From Oscillospiraceae bacterium (lineage in GTDB: Bacteria > Bacillota > Clostridia > Oscillospirales > Acutalibacteraceae): a DNA stretch of 64,000 bases. Numbering within the stretch: position 1 is the stretch's first letter; each line of letters opens with the position of its first letter. The notes beneath the pieces were generated by a model. That model worked only from the letters and a program-made list of their open reading frames with translations, was not told the DNA's origin and did no database searches. The DNA is taken from positions 1 to 64,000 of the forward strand of contig JAQXMC010000022.1 in assembly GCA_029012445.1 (NCBI GenBank), given 5' to 3'. This document shows positions 15,885-24,293 of this stretch, in pieces. A program made the position numbers and the translations under genes.

Positions 15885-16634
15885 TTAACCTCCGTTTCGG
15901 ACAAAATAATCATATGTCCCCTTAAAAATTTCAAACGCCATCTTTTTCTGATATTCTCCGTCATTCAATTTATCAGCTTCCTGCGCATTTGAAAGAAAGC
16001 CGCACTCAACCATAACCGACGGCACCTTTGAATGATACAGGAGATAGATTTCCGTGCCTGTCGGTTTTATCTTTCTGTCGTTATCCGGCTGAATATCGTT
16101 TCTGATAACATCCTGAATACACTGAGCCAGGATCGGGCTTTTCTCGTTGTTCTTTGAATAAAAGACCTGGGCGCCGTTATATTTCGAGTTTTCAAAATGA
16201 TTCTGATGTATGCTCAAAAAAACAGAAACCGGATTTTCTTCAATGATCTTCATTCTGTTATGTATGTCGGAGACCTTTTTCTCCCTTATATTTGAGCAGC
16301 CGTCGTCATATATCAGCTCATCACTGCTTCTCGTCATAAGCGTGTCAAAGCCGAAAAATGAAAAAAACTGCTCGGTGCAGACAGAAACGGCTAAATTGAT
16401 ATCCTTTTCGACTATGCCCGTTCTTGAAAGCGCTCCTCCGTCCTCGCCGCCGTGACCGGGGTCAATAATTATCAGCGGCAATGCTTCACCGGCAGAAGCG
16501 TTTGCGCTCTTGCTAAGCAGCGTGTTATCAACAGCAAGATAAGCTGCATAAACGGTAACTCCAAGCACGACTAAGGTGCTTATCATCGTCAGGACTCTCG
16601 TCAGTCTGATGACCTTAAAATTGGCTCTGCTCAT
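15885..16634 (-). CDS. N-acetylmuramoyl-L-alanine amidase (CwlD-like, Amidase_3)
   Basis: This 249-residue protein has one N-terminal membrane anchor at about residues 12-34 and an Amidase_3 domain. The zinc ligands are visible in IIIDPGHGGEDGG, a Glu after the GIVEKDIN segment, and SIHQNHF, with the catalytic Glu in VMVECGFLSN. It would cleave the peptide stem from muramic acid on the outer face of the membrane. CwlD acts in spore cortex formation in Bacillus, but a vegetative role is equally possible. Confidence 0.88.
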   Translation of the reverse strand: MSRANFKVIRLTRVLTMISTLVVLGVTVYAAYLAVDNTLLSKSANASAGEALPLIIIDPGHGGEDGGALSRTGIVEKDINLAVSVCTEQFFSFFGFDTLMTRSSDELIYDDGCSNIREKKVSDIHNRMKIIEENPVSVFLSIHQNHFENSKYNGAQVFYSKNNEKSPILAQCIQDVIRNDIQPDNDRKIKPTGTEIYLLYHSKVPSVMVECGFLSNAQEADKLNDGEYQKKMAFEIFKGTYDYFVRNGG

Positions 16635-16677
16635 AAAATCACCCCGATAGTATTTTATGAGCTGACTTCTGATATGA

Positions 16678-16902
16678 TTACTTTTTGTTTTTCAGCTTAT
16701 TCTGAAGAGCTATGATTTCGGCTCTGCGCCTTTCCTCCTCCTCGATATCAGGCTCAAATTCGCCGTTGTCGTTGAGAATGATAACGCTCCCCTCGTGTAT
16801 CTCGAACGGTATGTCTTCTATGCTGAAATCCATCATTCTCATATCGTCGCGCTCGCACATGACTATATCTCCGATTATTCTGTCAACAGAAAATCTTCTC
16901 AT
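16678..16902 (-). CDS. DUF3006 protein
   Basis: This 74-residue protein has the layout of DUF3006: an N-terminal beta-rich half with FSVDRIIGDIVMCE and a charged Glu/Arg-rich helical tail. DUF3006 genes are often next to ComEC-like metallo-beta-lactamase genes, as here, where its ATG overlaps the stop of that gene by 4 bases. The pair probably work together; the molecular role is unknown. Confidence 0.8.
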   Translation of the reverse strand: MRRFSVDRIIGDIVMCERDDMRMMDFSIEDIPFEIHEGSVIILNDNGEFEPDIEEEERRRAEIIALQNKLKNKK

Positions 16903-17819
16903 GAATTTTGCCCCTTTTCCGTTATAATGTTATACTTTTCGCCGTCTGTTATCAGGCTGATATCGCCGTTTTCGTCCGTGCGGTAATATGTCAGTCCGTT
17001 TTTATTGAGATAATCCACGACCTCGCTGCTCGGATGCCCGTAGGGATTATCAGCGCCGCAGGATATGACGGCCGTATCGCTTTTCGTCAGCGACATCAGT
17101 TTTTTATTAAGCGATGTATTGCTGCCGTGGTGACCGAGCAATATTATATGCGCAGAGAAATCAAAGCTTTGATTTGCCTTGAGAACGGAATTTATCTCTT
17201 TGTTCTCAGCGTCGCCAAGAAGCAGAGCAGTCATATCGCCGAACTCAAGCTTTGTTATCAGCGACATATTGTTATAGCTGTTCGTCTGCTGAACAGGCGC
17301 AAGAACCGTTATCTTAACGCCGTTAAAATCGACAGTTCTGTTTTCGCTCAGAAATTCAGCTTTTATATTTTTGCTGTCAACCGTCGACAGCAAATTTAGA
17401 TACATTTTACTCGTCGGAGCGTACTTATCGGCGATATCGGGCAGGAAAATTTCATCTGCGCCCACTCTTTCAAGCACTGCGGCCATTGCGCCGATATGGT
17501 CTGAATGAGGGTGAGTCGCAATAACATATCTCAGCTTGGTTATTCCGTTTTCTTCGAGAAAAGACAGCACCTTTGCGGCGTTTTCTCGCTCGCCGGCGTC
17601 TATCAGAACGCCCTCGTTTCCGGACTGAACGACGGTGCAGCTGCCCTGCCCCACATCGACAAAATGAACGGCGACATTGCCGTTTTCGAGCTCCGGACTG
17701 CTGTCGTTTTGCAAAAAATCGAGCCTCGAAAGCCCTATAACAAGAGCCGCAACCGCAATGATGACATATATCAGCGAGTTGATTTTATTTTTTCTTTTTC
17801 TTTTTCTTTTTTCCGCCAT
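16899..17819 (-). CDS. Membrane-anchored metallo-beta-lactamase protein, ComEC C-terminal-like
   Basis: This 306-residue protein starts with a very basic segment (MAEKRKRKRKNK), then one transmembrane helix at about residues 15-35, then a metallo-beta-lactamase domain with FVDVGQGSC, THPHSDHIG and GHHGSN motifs. These match the hydrolase domain of ComEC, thought to degrade one DNA strand during uptake, but the channel domain is missing. By the positive-inside rule the catalytic domain faces outside. The start lies 35 bases inside the ygiQ gene; a longer ORF begins at 17900. It is coupled to the DUF3006 gene. Confidence 0.82.
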   Translation of the reverse strand: MAEKRKRKRKNKINSLIYVIIAVAALVIGLSRLDFLQNDSSPELENGNVAVHFVDVGQGSCTVVQSGNEGVLIDAGERENAAKVLSFLEENGITKLRYVIATHPHSDHIGAMAAVLERVGADEIFLPDIADKYAPTSKMYLNLLSTVDSKNIKAEFLSENRTVDFNGVKITVLAPVQQTNSYNNMSLITKLEFGDMTALLLGDAENKEINSVLKANQSFDFSAHIILLGHHGSNTSLNKKLMSLTKSDTAVISCGADNPYGHPSSEVVDYLNKNGLTYYRTDENGDISLITDGEKYNIITEKGQNS

Positions 17820-19677
17820 AATTTTCACTCTTTCGGCCGCCCTGATAACGGTTATTTTTCTTGTCGTTTCTTGCGCGGTTTCCTCCGAAGTTCGGAACAT
17901 TCACGAGGCATTGGGGCGCCGTGCCTATCAGATCGGTGCGCCCCGCCCGTTTCAGAGCCTCAACGACAAGCTCCTTGTTTTTCGGGTTAAAATATTGCAA
18001 AAGCGCCCTTTGCATCGCCTTTTCTTTCGGCGTTCGGGCAACATAGACCTCCTCCATCGTGTAAGGATCAAGGCCGGTGTAAAACATACAGGTGGATATA
18101 GTTCCGGGAGTCGGATAGAAATCCTGAACCTGCTCAGGTCTTATTCTGCGTTTTTTGAGAAACAGCGCAAGCTCAATGGCGTCGTCAAGCGTTGAGCCGG
18201 GGTGCGACGACATGAGATAAGGCACAAGATACTGCTCCTTGTGGGCGTTCGATGAAAGCTCGAAATATTTTTTTGAGAACTCAATGTACGCTTCAATGTG
18301 CGGCTTGCCCATTTTGTCAAGAACGGCGGCGGAGCAATGCTCGGGAGCGACCTTGAGCTGACCGCTGACATGATATCTGACAAGCTCTCTGAAAAAGCTG
18401 TCGTCCTTGTCTTTGAGCATATAGTCATATCTTATTCCCGAACGGATGAACACCTTTTTGACCTTAGGTATCTTTCGGAGTTCTCTTAGTATTTCGAGAT
18501 ATTCGGTGTGATCGGCTATCAGAGCCTTGCACGGAATCGGAGCGAGACATTTCTTGCCCTTGCAAAGGCCGTTTTTCAGCTGAACATCACAGGAGGTTCT
18601 TCTGAAATTGGCAGTCGGGCCGCCTACATCGTGAATATATCCCTTGAAATCGGGAAGAGTCGTTAACAGTTTCGCTTCTTGCAGAATAGATTCCTTGCTC
18701 CTCGTTGTAACAAACCGCCCCTGATGAAAGGCTATTGAGCAGAAATTGCAGGCGCCGAAGCAGCCTCTGTTGTGCGTTATCGAGAATTTGACCTCCTCGA
18801 GTCCGGGAACGCCGCCCTTTTCTTCATAGCAGGGGTGATAATTCCGCTCATAAGGCAGTGAATACACCCAATCAAGCTCCTCCTGCGTCAGCGGAGGCAT
18901 AGGCCTGTTCTGCACAAGCATTTTGTTCCCGTGGCGCTGCTTGACGAGCTTTCCTCTTATATGATCCTGCTCATCCTGCTCGATACGGCACGACACGGCG
19001 TATTCCTTTTTGCTTTTGCAGACATTTTCATAGCTCGGACATTCGGCGCCCGTGAGCGGTGTTTCCGTCACATCGCAGACATAGCATGTACCTCTTATAT
19101 CCCTGATTTTCTTTATATCCTCGCCGGCGTTCAGGCGATCGGCTATCTCGATAATCTGATTTTCGCCCATTCCGTATATCAGAAGATCGGCCTGAGAATC
19201 GAACATGATAGAACGCCTTATCTTATCATCCCAGTAGTCATAGTGAGCGAAACGCCTGAGAGACGCCTCCAGACCGCCGATCACTATCGGAACATCGCCG
19301 TAGGCTTCTCTTATTCTGTTGCAATAGACTATAACCGCTCTGTCGGGGCGCTTGCCGATCTCGCCGCCCGCAGTGTAGGAATCGCGGTTTCTTTTCTTCT
19401 TGGCGACAGTATAGTGAGCGACCATCGAGTCGATATTGCCCGAAGAAACAAGAAAGGCAAGACGAGGCTTGCCGAATCTTTTGAAATCCTCGCAGCTGCG
19501 CCAGTCAGGCTGCGATATTATCGCCACACGGTACCCTTTCGCCTCCAGAACGCGGGTAATGATAGACATGCCGAAGCTCGGATGATCGACATAAGCGTCT
19601 CCGCAAACATAGACAAAGTCGACATAGTCCCATTTGCGTTCTTCAACATCACTGACCGTGATAGGTAAAAAGCTCAT
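17785..19677 (-). CDS. YgiQ-family radical SAM protein
   Basis: This 630-residue protein belongs to the YgiQ family (DUF3362 at the C terminus). The radical SAM [4Fe-4S] motif is CFGACNFC near residue 308, and the N-terminal cobalamin-like domain is marked by the PSFGMSIITRVLEAKGY region. The biochemical function of YgiQ is unknown. The C terminus is a low-complexity tail rich in Gly, Asn and Arg ending in eight lysines, encoded by an A-rich tract that also encodes, in another frame, the basic N terminus of the next gene. Confidence 0.93.
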   Translation of the reverse strand: MSFLPITVSDVEERKWDYVDFVYVCGDAYVDHPSFGMSIITRVLEAKGYRVAIISQPDWRSCEDFKRFGKPRLAFLVSSGNIDSMVAHYTVAKKKRNRDSYTAGGEIGKRPDRAVIVYCNRIREAYGDVPIVIGGLEASLRRFAHYDYWDDKIRRSIMFDSQADLLIYGMGENQIIEIADRLNAGEDIKKIRDIRGTCYVCDVTETPLTGAECPSYENVCKSKKEYAVSCRIEQDEQDHIRGKLVKQRHGNKMLVQNRPMPPLTQEELDWVYSLPYERNYHPCYEEKGGVPGLEEVKFSITHNRGCFGACNFCSIAFHQGRFVTTRSKESILQEAKLLTTLPDFKGYIHDVGGPTANFRRTSCDVQLKNGLCKGKKCLAPIPCKALIADHTEYLEILRELRKIPKVKKVFIRSGIRYDYMLKDKDDSFFRELVRYHVSGQLKVAPEHCSAAVLDKMGKPHIEAYIEFSKKYFELSSNAHKEQYLVPYLMSSHPGSTLDDAIELALFLKKRRIRPEQVQDFYPTPGTISTCMFYTGLDPYTMEEVYVARTPKEKAMQRALLQYFNPKNKELVVEALKRAGRTDLIGTAPQCLVNVPNFGGNRARNDKKNNRYQGGRKSENYGGKKKKKKKK

Positions 19678-19681
19678 AATT

Positions 19682-22468
19682 TCAATCCTGTTCTTCGTCG
19701 CCTGAGTCGGAATAAGCCTTCATCTCCAGAAGCTGAGCCTTGGAAATAAGCACCTTTCTGGGCTTGCTGCCCTCCGACTGGCCGACGATTCCGTTAGTTT
19801 CAAGCTGATCCATTATTCTTGCCGCTCTTGCGTAGCCAAGCCTCAGCTTGCGCTGAAGAAGAGTTGTGCTCGCCTGGCCGGCTTCGACAACGACCTCGGC
19901 CGCCTGACCGAGCATGGGATCCTTATCCTCGCCCGGCTCATCGTCATTGCCGCCCTTCTTCGGATCGGCCGTCGCCTGCCGCTCTATTTCCTCCATGACC
20001 TCATCGTCATAGTCGCTGTGCTCCTGCGCCTTTATGAAGTCGACTATCCGCTCCCTTTCGGCGTCTGAAAGATAAGCACCCTGTATTCTCGTCGGCTTTG
20101 AATTGCCGACGGGATTATAAAGCATATCGCCGTTGCCGAGAAGCTTTTCTGCGCCGACCATATCAAGGATAGTTCTTGAATCGACCTGAGATGAAACGGA
20201 GAGCGAAATCCGGCTCGGAATATTAGCTTTTATGATACCCGTGATAACATCGACGGACGGTCTTTGAGTCGCAACGACAAGGTGCATTCCCGCCGCTCGG
20301 GCTTTCTGCGCCAGACGGCATATGGAATCCTCAACCTCTTTAGGCGATATCATCATCAAGTCGTTGAGCTCGTCTATGAATATGACAATCTGCGCCATCG
20401 GGCTTAGCTCCGGATGCGACTGACAGTATTTATTATAGCCGAATATGTCGCGCACCGAGCACTCTGAAAACGCTTTATATCTGTTTTCCATTTCCGAAAC
20501 AGCCCACGCAAGCGCGCCCGCCGCTTTTCTCACATTTGAGATAACCGGAACCAGCAGATGAGGAATTCCGTTATAAACGGAAAATTCAACCTGCTTTGGA
20601 TCTATCATAATGAGCTTGACCTGCGACGGAGTCGCATTATATAGAATGCTGACTATCATGCAGTTAAGGCAGACAGACTTGCCCGAGCCGGTTGTGCCGG
20701 CAATTAACAAATGCGGCATTTTGGCAAGATCGGCGCAAGTGACATTGCCTGTGATATCCTTGCCCAAGGCGACATTCAGCTTGCTTTTTGCATTCTGAAA
20801 TTCGGGAGAAGAAATAATTTCCCGCAGTGTGACCATTGATTTGTTTTTATTCGGAATTTCTATTCCGACCGCCGATTTGTTCGGAATCGGAGCTTCAATT
20901 CTGACGCCGGAGGACGCCAAGTTCAGCGCAATATCATCAGACAGATTTGTTATCTTGCTTATTTTAACGCCGGGCGCCGGCTGAAGCTCATATCTTGTGA
21001 CCGAAGGTCCGCGGCTGACGCCGACAAGGCTGGTCTCAACACCGAAGCTTTTGAGAGTTTCAACCAGCTTCTGCGAGGTCGATCGCATCTCATTTGTGAA
21101 GTCGTCGCCCTTTGAAAATTTGGGCGGATCAAGACAGGTTATCGGCGGCAAACGGTATTCAAGTCTCGGCTTGACTTCATCCTTGAAGCGCTTGACCGAT
21201 TCCATGTTTTCCTTTTGCTTTTCGTTTGCGGCCTCGTTCGCCTTTCTGACGATATCGTCGGCTTCGCTGTCAGAGAACGAAAGTTGCTGCGCTCCATCAG
21301 ATACAGCTTCATTTGCTTTGGCGGAATCGGGCTGCTCTCCGGTTTTCGCCCCGTTCGCGCTTTCGCCGTTTTCCCCGTCAGCCTGATGAGAGTCTGCGCC
21401 GACATCTAAAAACGGATCCGTAAATCTGAAGTTCGGATTATTTGACAAAGCTATCGGATCGGGCTCTTCGGCGACATTTATCTTTTCTCTGACAGAAAAT
21501 ATTTCGGCTATATCTCTGCTCGTTTCCTGATGTGTGTTCGTTCCGGCGGCGTTTTTCGGATTTTCTTCAAAATGCGCGTCAGCGCCTGCGCTGCGGTTTT
21601 CATCTGTATCTTTGATTTTTAAATCAGGTTCTTTTTCTTTTTCGGCCTGCTCTCTTGCCTTTTTTTCTTCCATAGCCTTGGCAATGAGGGCTTTATCTCT
21701 TTCTTCACGCTGTCTTTCTTCTTCAAGGCGCTTATTGAGCTCCTCTTTTTCGGCTTTTTTTCTCTCTTTGCGCTCAAGATATTTATTGTGAACGGCAGAG
21801 AAAACATCTTTAATTGATGTTCCGATTATGTTAAAGGTCAAGCCGGTCAGAACCATTGTGTTTGCGGTCAGAAGTATTATGACGGTTGCAAGCGCAGCCG
21901 TCTTGCCGAAAGCCTGAAGAAACAGGCCGCCGACCGCAGCGCCCATAACTCCGCCGGTGAGATGAAGCCCTTCGGAGCTTGCAAACCAGCCTATACTTGC
22001 GCTTTCTCTCAGCTGCCGCCACCACTCGGCAAAGCCGCCGACTGTCACGGAATTAGTGCAGATATGTATAATGCTTGAAAAAAGGCAGGTCAGAGTCAAG
22101 CTGAAGCAGACAAAATTCGCAGGACTCTTTTTAAACTTATTCGTTGCGGCGATTATTCCGAAAGCGAACATCAGAAATGTCAAAAGGAAAAAGCCGCTTC
22201 CGCAGACAGCGAACAGAAAGCCCCTTACGCTCGCCCAGACCTTGATTCCGGGAATGAGCGCAAAGCAGCAAAGCAAAATGCCGACGGAAATAAAGCAGAG
22301 GGCATATGTCTGCTGCTTCTCTGCATAGGTCTTTTTAACCTTCACCGAACCTGACTGCTCTTCCCTGGCCGGAGATGTCTCCTTTTTCGGCTTTGAATTT
22401 GTTTTGGCGTTCTTCTTTTCGGACGCATTTTTGCTTGTTTTTGTTTTTTTCTTTTCTGTCTGAGCCAT
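19682..22468 (-). CDS. ftsK: DNA translocase FtsK/SpoIIIE
   Basis: This 928-residue protein pumps chromosomal DNA through the division or sporulation septum. It has a Lys-rich cytoplasmic N terminus, about four membrane helices between residues 50 and 190, a charged linker of some 220 residues, and a motor domain with Walker A AGTTGSGKS and Walker B IVIFIDELNDL. It ends with a gamma winged-helix domain (VVEAGQASTTLLQRKL) that reads orientation sequences. It is the first gene of the downstream run, 4 bases before ygiQ. Confidence 0.96.
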   Translation of the reverse strand: MAQTEKKKTKTSKNASEKKNAKTNSKPKKETSPAREEQSGSVKVKKTYAEKQQTYALCFISVGILLCCFALIPGIKVWASVRGFLFAVCGSGFFLLTFLMFAFGIIAATNKFKKSPANFVCFSLTLTCLFSSIIHICTNSVTVGGFAEWWRQLRESASIGWFASSEGLHLTGGVMGAAVGGLFLQAFGKTAALATVIILLTANTMVLTGLTFNIIGTSIKDVFSAVHNKYLERKERKKAEKEELNKRLEEERQREERDKALIAKAMEEKKAREQAEKEKEPDLKIKDTDENRSAGADAHFEENPKNAAGTNTHQETSRDIAEIFSVREKINVAEEPDPIALSNNPNFRFTDPFLDVGADSHQADGENGESANGAKTGEQPDSAKANEAVSDGAQQLSFSDSEADDIVRKANEAANEKQKENMESVKRFKDEVKPRLEYRLPPITCLDPPKFSKGDDFTNEMRSTSQKLVETLKSFGVETSLVGVSRGPSVTRYELQPAPGVKISKITNLSDDIALNLASSGVRIEAPIPNKSAVGIEIPNKNKSMVTLREIISSPEFQNAKSKLNVALGKDITGNVTCADLAKMPHLLIAGTTGSGKSVCLNCMIVSILYNATPSQVKLIMIDPKQVEFSVYNGIPHLLVPVISNVRKAAGALAWAVSEMENRYKAFSECSVRDIFGYNKYCQSHPELSPMAQIVIFIDELNDLMMISPKEVEDSICRLAQKARAAGMHLVVATQRPSVDVITGIIKANIPSRISLSVSSQVDSRTILDMVGAEKLLGNGDMLYNPVGNSKPTRIQGAYLSDAERERIVDFIKAQEHSDYDDEVMEEIERQATADPKKGGNDDEPGEDKDPMLGQAAEVVVEAGQASTTLLQRKLRLGYARAARIMDQLETNGIVGQSEGSKPRKVLISKAQLLEMKAYSDSGDEEQD

Positions 22469-22493
22469 TTTATCCTCCGTTTATGTCGGAAAG

Positions 22494-22511
22494 CCGGACC
22501 CGCTTGTCCGG
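22494..22511 (-). terminator. Small hairpin between the uppP-like gene and ftsK
   Basis: CCGGAC-N6-GTCCGG is a perfect 6-bp stem in the 88-base gap. It may partly terminate the uppP-like transcript; the T run is weak. Confidence 0.4.
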
Positions 22512-22556
22512 TCGTTTATAGTAATATACCTGCCCGTACATCTGATTATCAGCCAA

Positions 22557-23423
22557 TCAGGCAAACATCTGAACAAGAGAGGTTGCCGTGAGAAGAATTC
22601 CGAAAACGAGCGTATAGACTGTGAAGGCGGTATAAGCCTTGGCGTTGAAAAATTTGTTGACCGTTCCGAGAACGAGGATTGAAAGCAGGAAGCTGATGAC
22701 AAAACCGGCAACGGAAGCTATTATGTTGATTCCGCCGACCGTCACCGCATAATAAATAACACGGAACAGATTGACGATGAGATATGCGGGAGTTATATAA
22801 AGGAAAGCCTCCTTGAACACATTTCTGGGTTCGATATCCGAAACCGAGGTTCTCGAAGCGCCTATGGCAACATGTGAAAGTCCCGGGAAAATATAAGCCG
22901 GAATCTGGAAAATGCCGAAAAATACGGCGCTCTTGGGATCAAGAAGCGAATATTTTTCTTTGACATTCTGCTTGAGGTACCATATCGAAATGAACATGAG
23001 TATTGCGCAGAAAATGCTTGATATTCCGACAAAAACAAGACTTCCGTCGCTCAGGAAATATGTCCAGAGCGAGCCGACAAATCTCTTGCTGCTCGTGGGT
23101 ATGGCGAGGACGGCAAGAGGAATCAGCGAGAGCAGGATATTTCTGCCCGCCGCCTTATATGCCCGCTGTCTGTCATCCTTGATCTTTTTTTCGGACTTGA
23201 ACATATTGCTCAATATCTTTCTGTGCATTTTTCCGTAATAAATATAAAGAGAGAGCACCGCCGCAAGCGCAAAAAGTGCATAGTAGTATCCGGCGTTGAA
23301 GTTTTCATCCGTGTAGCCCAAGGTTTCCTTCAAAAGGGAAAAATGCCCCAAAGACGAAACAGGCAGCAGCACAGTTATTCCTTCAACGATCGAAAGCAAA
23401 ACGATCTTTATAATCTCCAGCAT
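22557..23423 (-). CDS. Divergent undecaprenyl-diphosphatase (BacA/UppP family) homologue
   Basis: This 288-residue membrane protein has about eight helices and aligns by eye with UppP, which recycles undecaprenyl diphosphate to the monophosphate. The first motif reads EGITVLLPVSSLGH: E14 and H27 are kept, but the second Glu of the usual ExxxE is Val18. The second motif reads PGLSHVAIGASR: His184 stands where the essential Arg of PGxSRS belongs, although an Arg follows at 191. It is therefore either a catalytically altered paralogue or a protein with a changed role. AAGGAAG precedes the start. Confidence 0.75.
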   Translation of the reverse strand: MLEIIKIVLLSIVEGITVLLPVSSLGHFSLLKETLGYTDENFNAGYYYALFALAAVLSLYIYYGKMHRKILSNMFKSEKKIKDDRQRAYKAAGRNILLSLIPLAVLAIPTSSKRFVGSLWTYFLSDGSLVFVGISSIFCAILMFISIWYLKQNVKEKYSLLDPKSAVFFGIFQIPAYIFPGLSHVAIGASRTSVSDIEPRNVFKEAFLYITPAYLIVNLFRVIYYAVTVGGINIIASVAGFVISFLLSILVLGTVNKFFNAKAYTAFTVYTLVFGILLTATSLVQMFA

Positions 23424-23445
23424 AATTCATACTTCCTTTTTCTTT

Positions 23446-23474
23446 ATTTTCGCGCAATTCACTTTTGATGTCAA
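23446..23474 (-). promoter_or_regulatory. Probable promoter of the uppP-like gene
   Basis: On the minus strand TTGACA (23469-23474) and GAAAAT (23446-23451) are 17 bases apart, ending 22 bases upstream of the start codon. The -10 box matches at 4 of 6 positions. Confidence 0.55.
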
Positions 23475-23529
23475 TGCTCTTGAAAGTATACCACATTATT
23501 ACAAAATCATCAACTGTTAGCATAAAATA

Positions 23530-23558
23530 TTGACAAAAAAATTATTGTGTACTATTAT
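23530..23558 (+). promoter_or_regulatory. Sigma-A promoter of rex
   Basis: A perfect TTGACA (23530-23535) and TATTAT (23553-23558) are separated by exactly 17 bases, immediately upstream of a Rex-like operator. Confidence 0.85.
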
Positions 23559-23563
23559 ATAGA

Positions 23564-23582
23564 TTGTTAAAAAGTTTAACAA
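23564..23582. promoter_or_regulatory. Candidate Rex operator (autoregulatory)
   Basis: TTGTTAA-N5-TTAACAA is a near-canonical Rex palindrome; the clostridial consensus as I recall it is TTGTTAA-N4-TTAACAA, so the spacer is one base longer. It begins 5 bases after the -10 box and covers the expected transcription start, an ideal place for repression. Negative autoregulation, relieved by high NADH, is inferred. Confidence 0.7.
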
Positions 23583-23596
23583 GTACGGGTGATTTT

Positions 23597-24235
23597 ATGG
23601 CTAACGGAAAAAGCATCTCGATGTCCGTTATAAAGCGGCTCCCGAGATATTACAGGTTTTTGGGATTGCTCAAAGAAAAAAAGGTTCAGCGCATTTCTTC
23701 GCTTGAGCTTTCAAGGCAGATGGGACTCACGGCTTCTCAGATAAGGCAGGATCTCAACTGCTTCGGCGGCTTCGGCCAGCAGGGCTACGGTTACAATGTC
23801 AGTATGCTCTATGATGAGATAGGCATCATTCTCGGCGTTGACAATAAAAACAAAACAGTCATGATCGGCGCCGGCAATCTCGGTCAGGCAATCTCAAGAC
23901 ATATGTCTTTTGAAAAGCGCGGCTTCGACCTTATCGGAATTTTCGATGAGGATAAGTCTCTTTCCGGAACAGAGATAAGAGGTCTCAAGGTCATAAGCAC
24001 AGACGAGCTTGAAGCGTTCTGCAAAAAGCGCTCACCCGTTGTTGCGGTTTTATGCGTTCCGAACACAAAGGCAACGGAGGATCTGATAGACAGACTTGTC
24101 GCAAACGGAATAAAAGCATTCTGGAATTTCACACACATTGATATCAAGGCAAAATATCCCGATGTCGTTGTTGAAAATGTTCATCTTTCAGACAGCCTGA
24201 TGACGCTTTGCTATCAGATAAGCGCAATGAGATAA
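23597..24235 (+). CDS. rex: Redox-sensing transcriptional repressor Rex
   Basis: This 212-residue regulator has an N-terminal winged helix (VIKRLPRYYRFL, LTASQIRQDLNCFGGFG) and a Rossmann domain with GAGNLGQAI that senses the NADH/NAD ratio. When NADH is low it represses fermentation and redox genes by binding TTGTTAA-type palindromes, one of which lies in its own promoter. The start was set at the ATG at 23597, since a longer frame from 23564 would begin inside the operator. Confidence 0.95.
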   Translation: MANGKSISMSVIKRLPRYYRFLGLLKEKKVQRISSLELSRQMGLTASQIRQDLNCFGGFGQQGYGYNVSMLYDEIGIILGVDNKNKTVMIGAGNLGQAISRHMSFEKRGFDLIGIFDEDKSLSGTEIRGLKVISTDELEAFCKKRSPVVAVLCVPNTKATEDLIDRLVANGIKAFWNFTHIDIKAKYPDVVVENVHLSDSLMTLCYQISAMR

Positions 24236-24255
24236 TTAAGTTTATAAAAACATCA

Positions 24256-24280
24256 AGCCGCGGGAGAAGTTCCTGCGGCT
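24256..24280. terminator. Bidirectional terminator between rex and ftsH
   Basis: A 10-bp stem (AGCCGCGGGA and its complement with one G.T pair) with a 5-base loop lies between the two convergent genes. T-rich sequence follows on the plus strand (TTTATGTTTG) and T runs precede the complementary side. Confidence 0.75.
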
Positions 24281-24293
24281 TTATGTTTGTTTT

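Noticed and set aside
23564..23596. Eleven extra codons at the 5' end of rex
   Set aside because: They would start with TTG inside the operator and at the expected transcription start; the ATG at 23597 is better.
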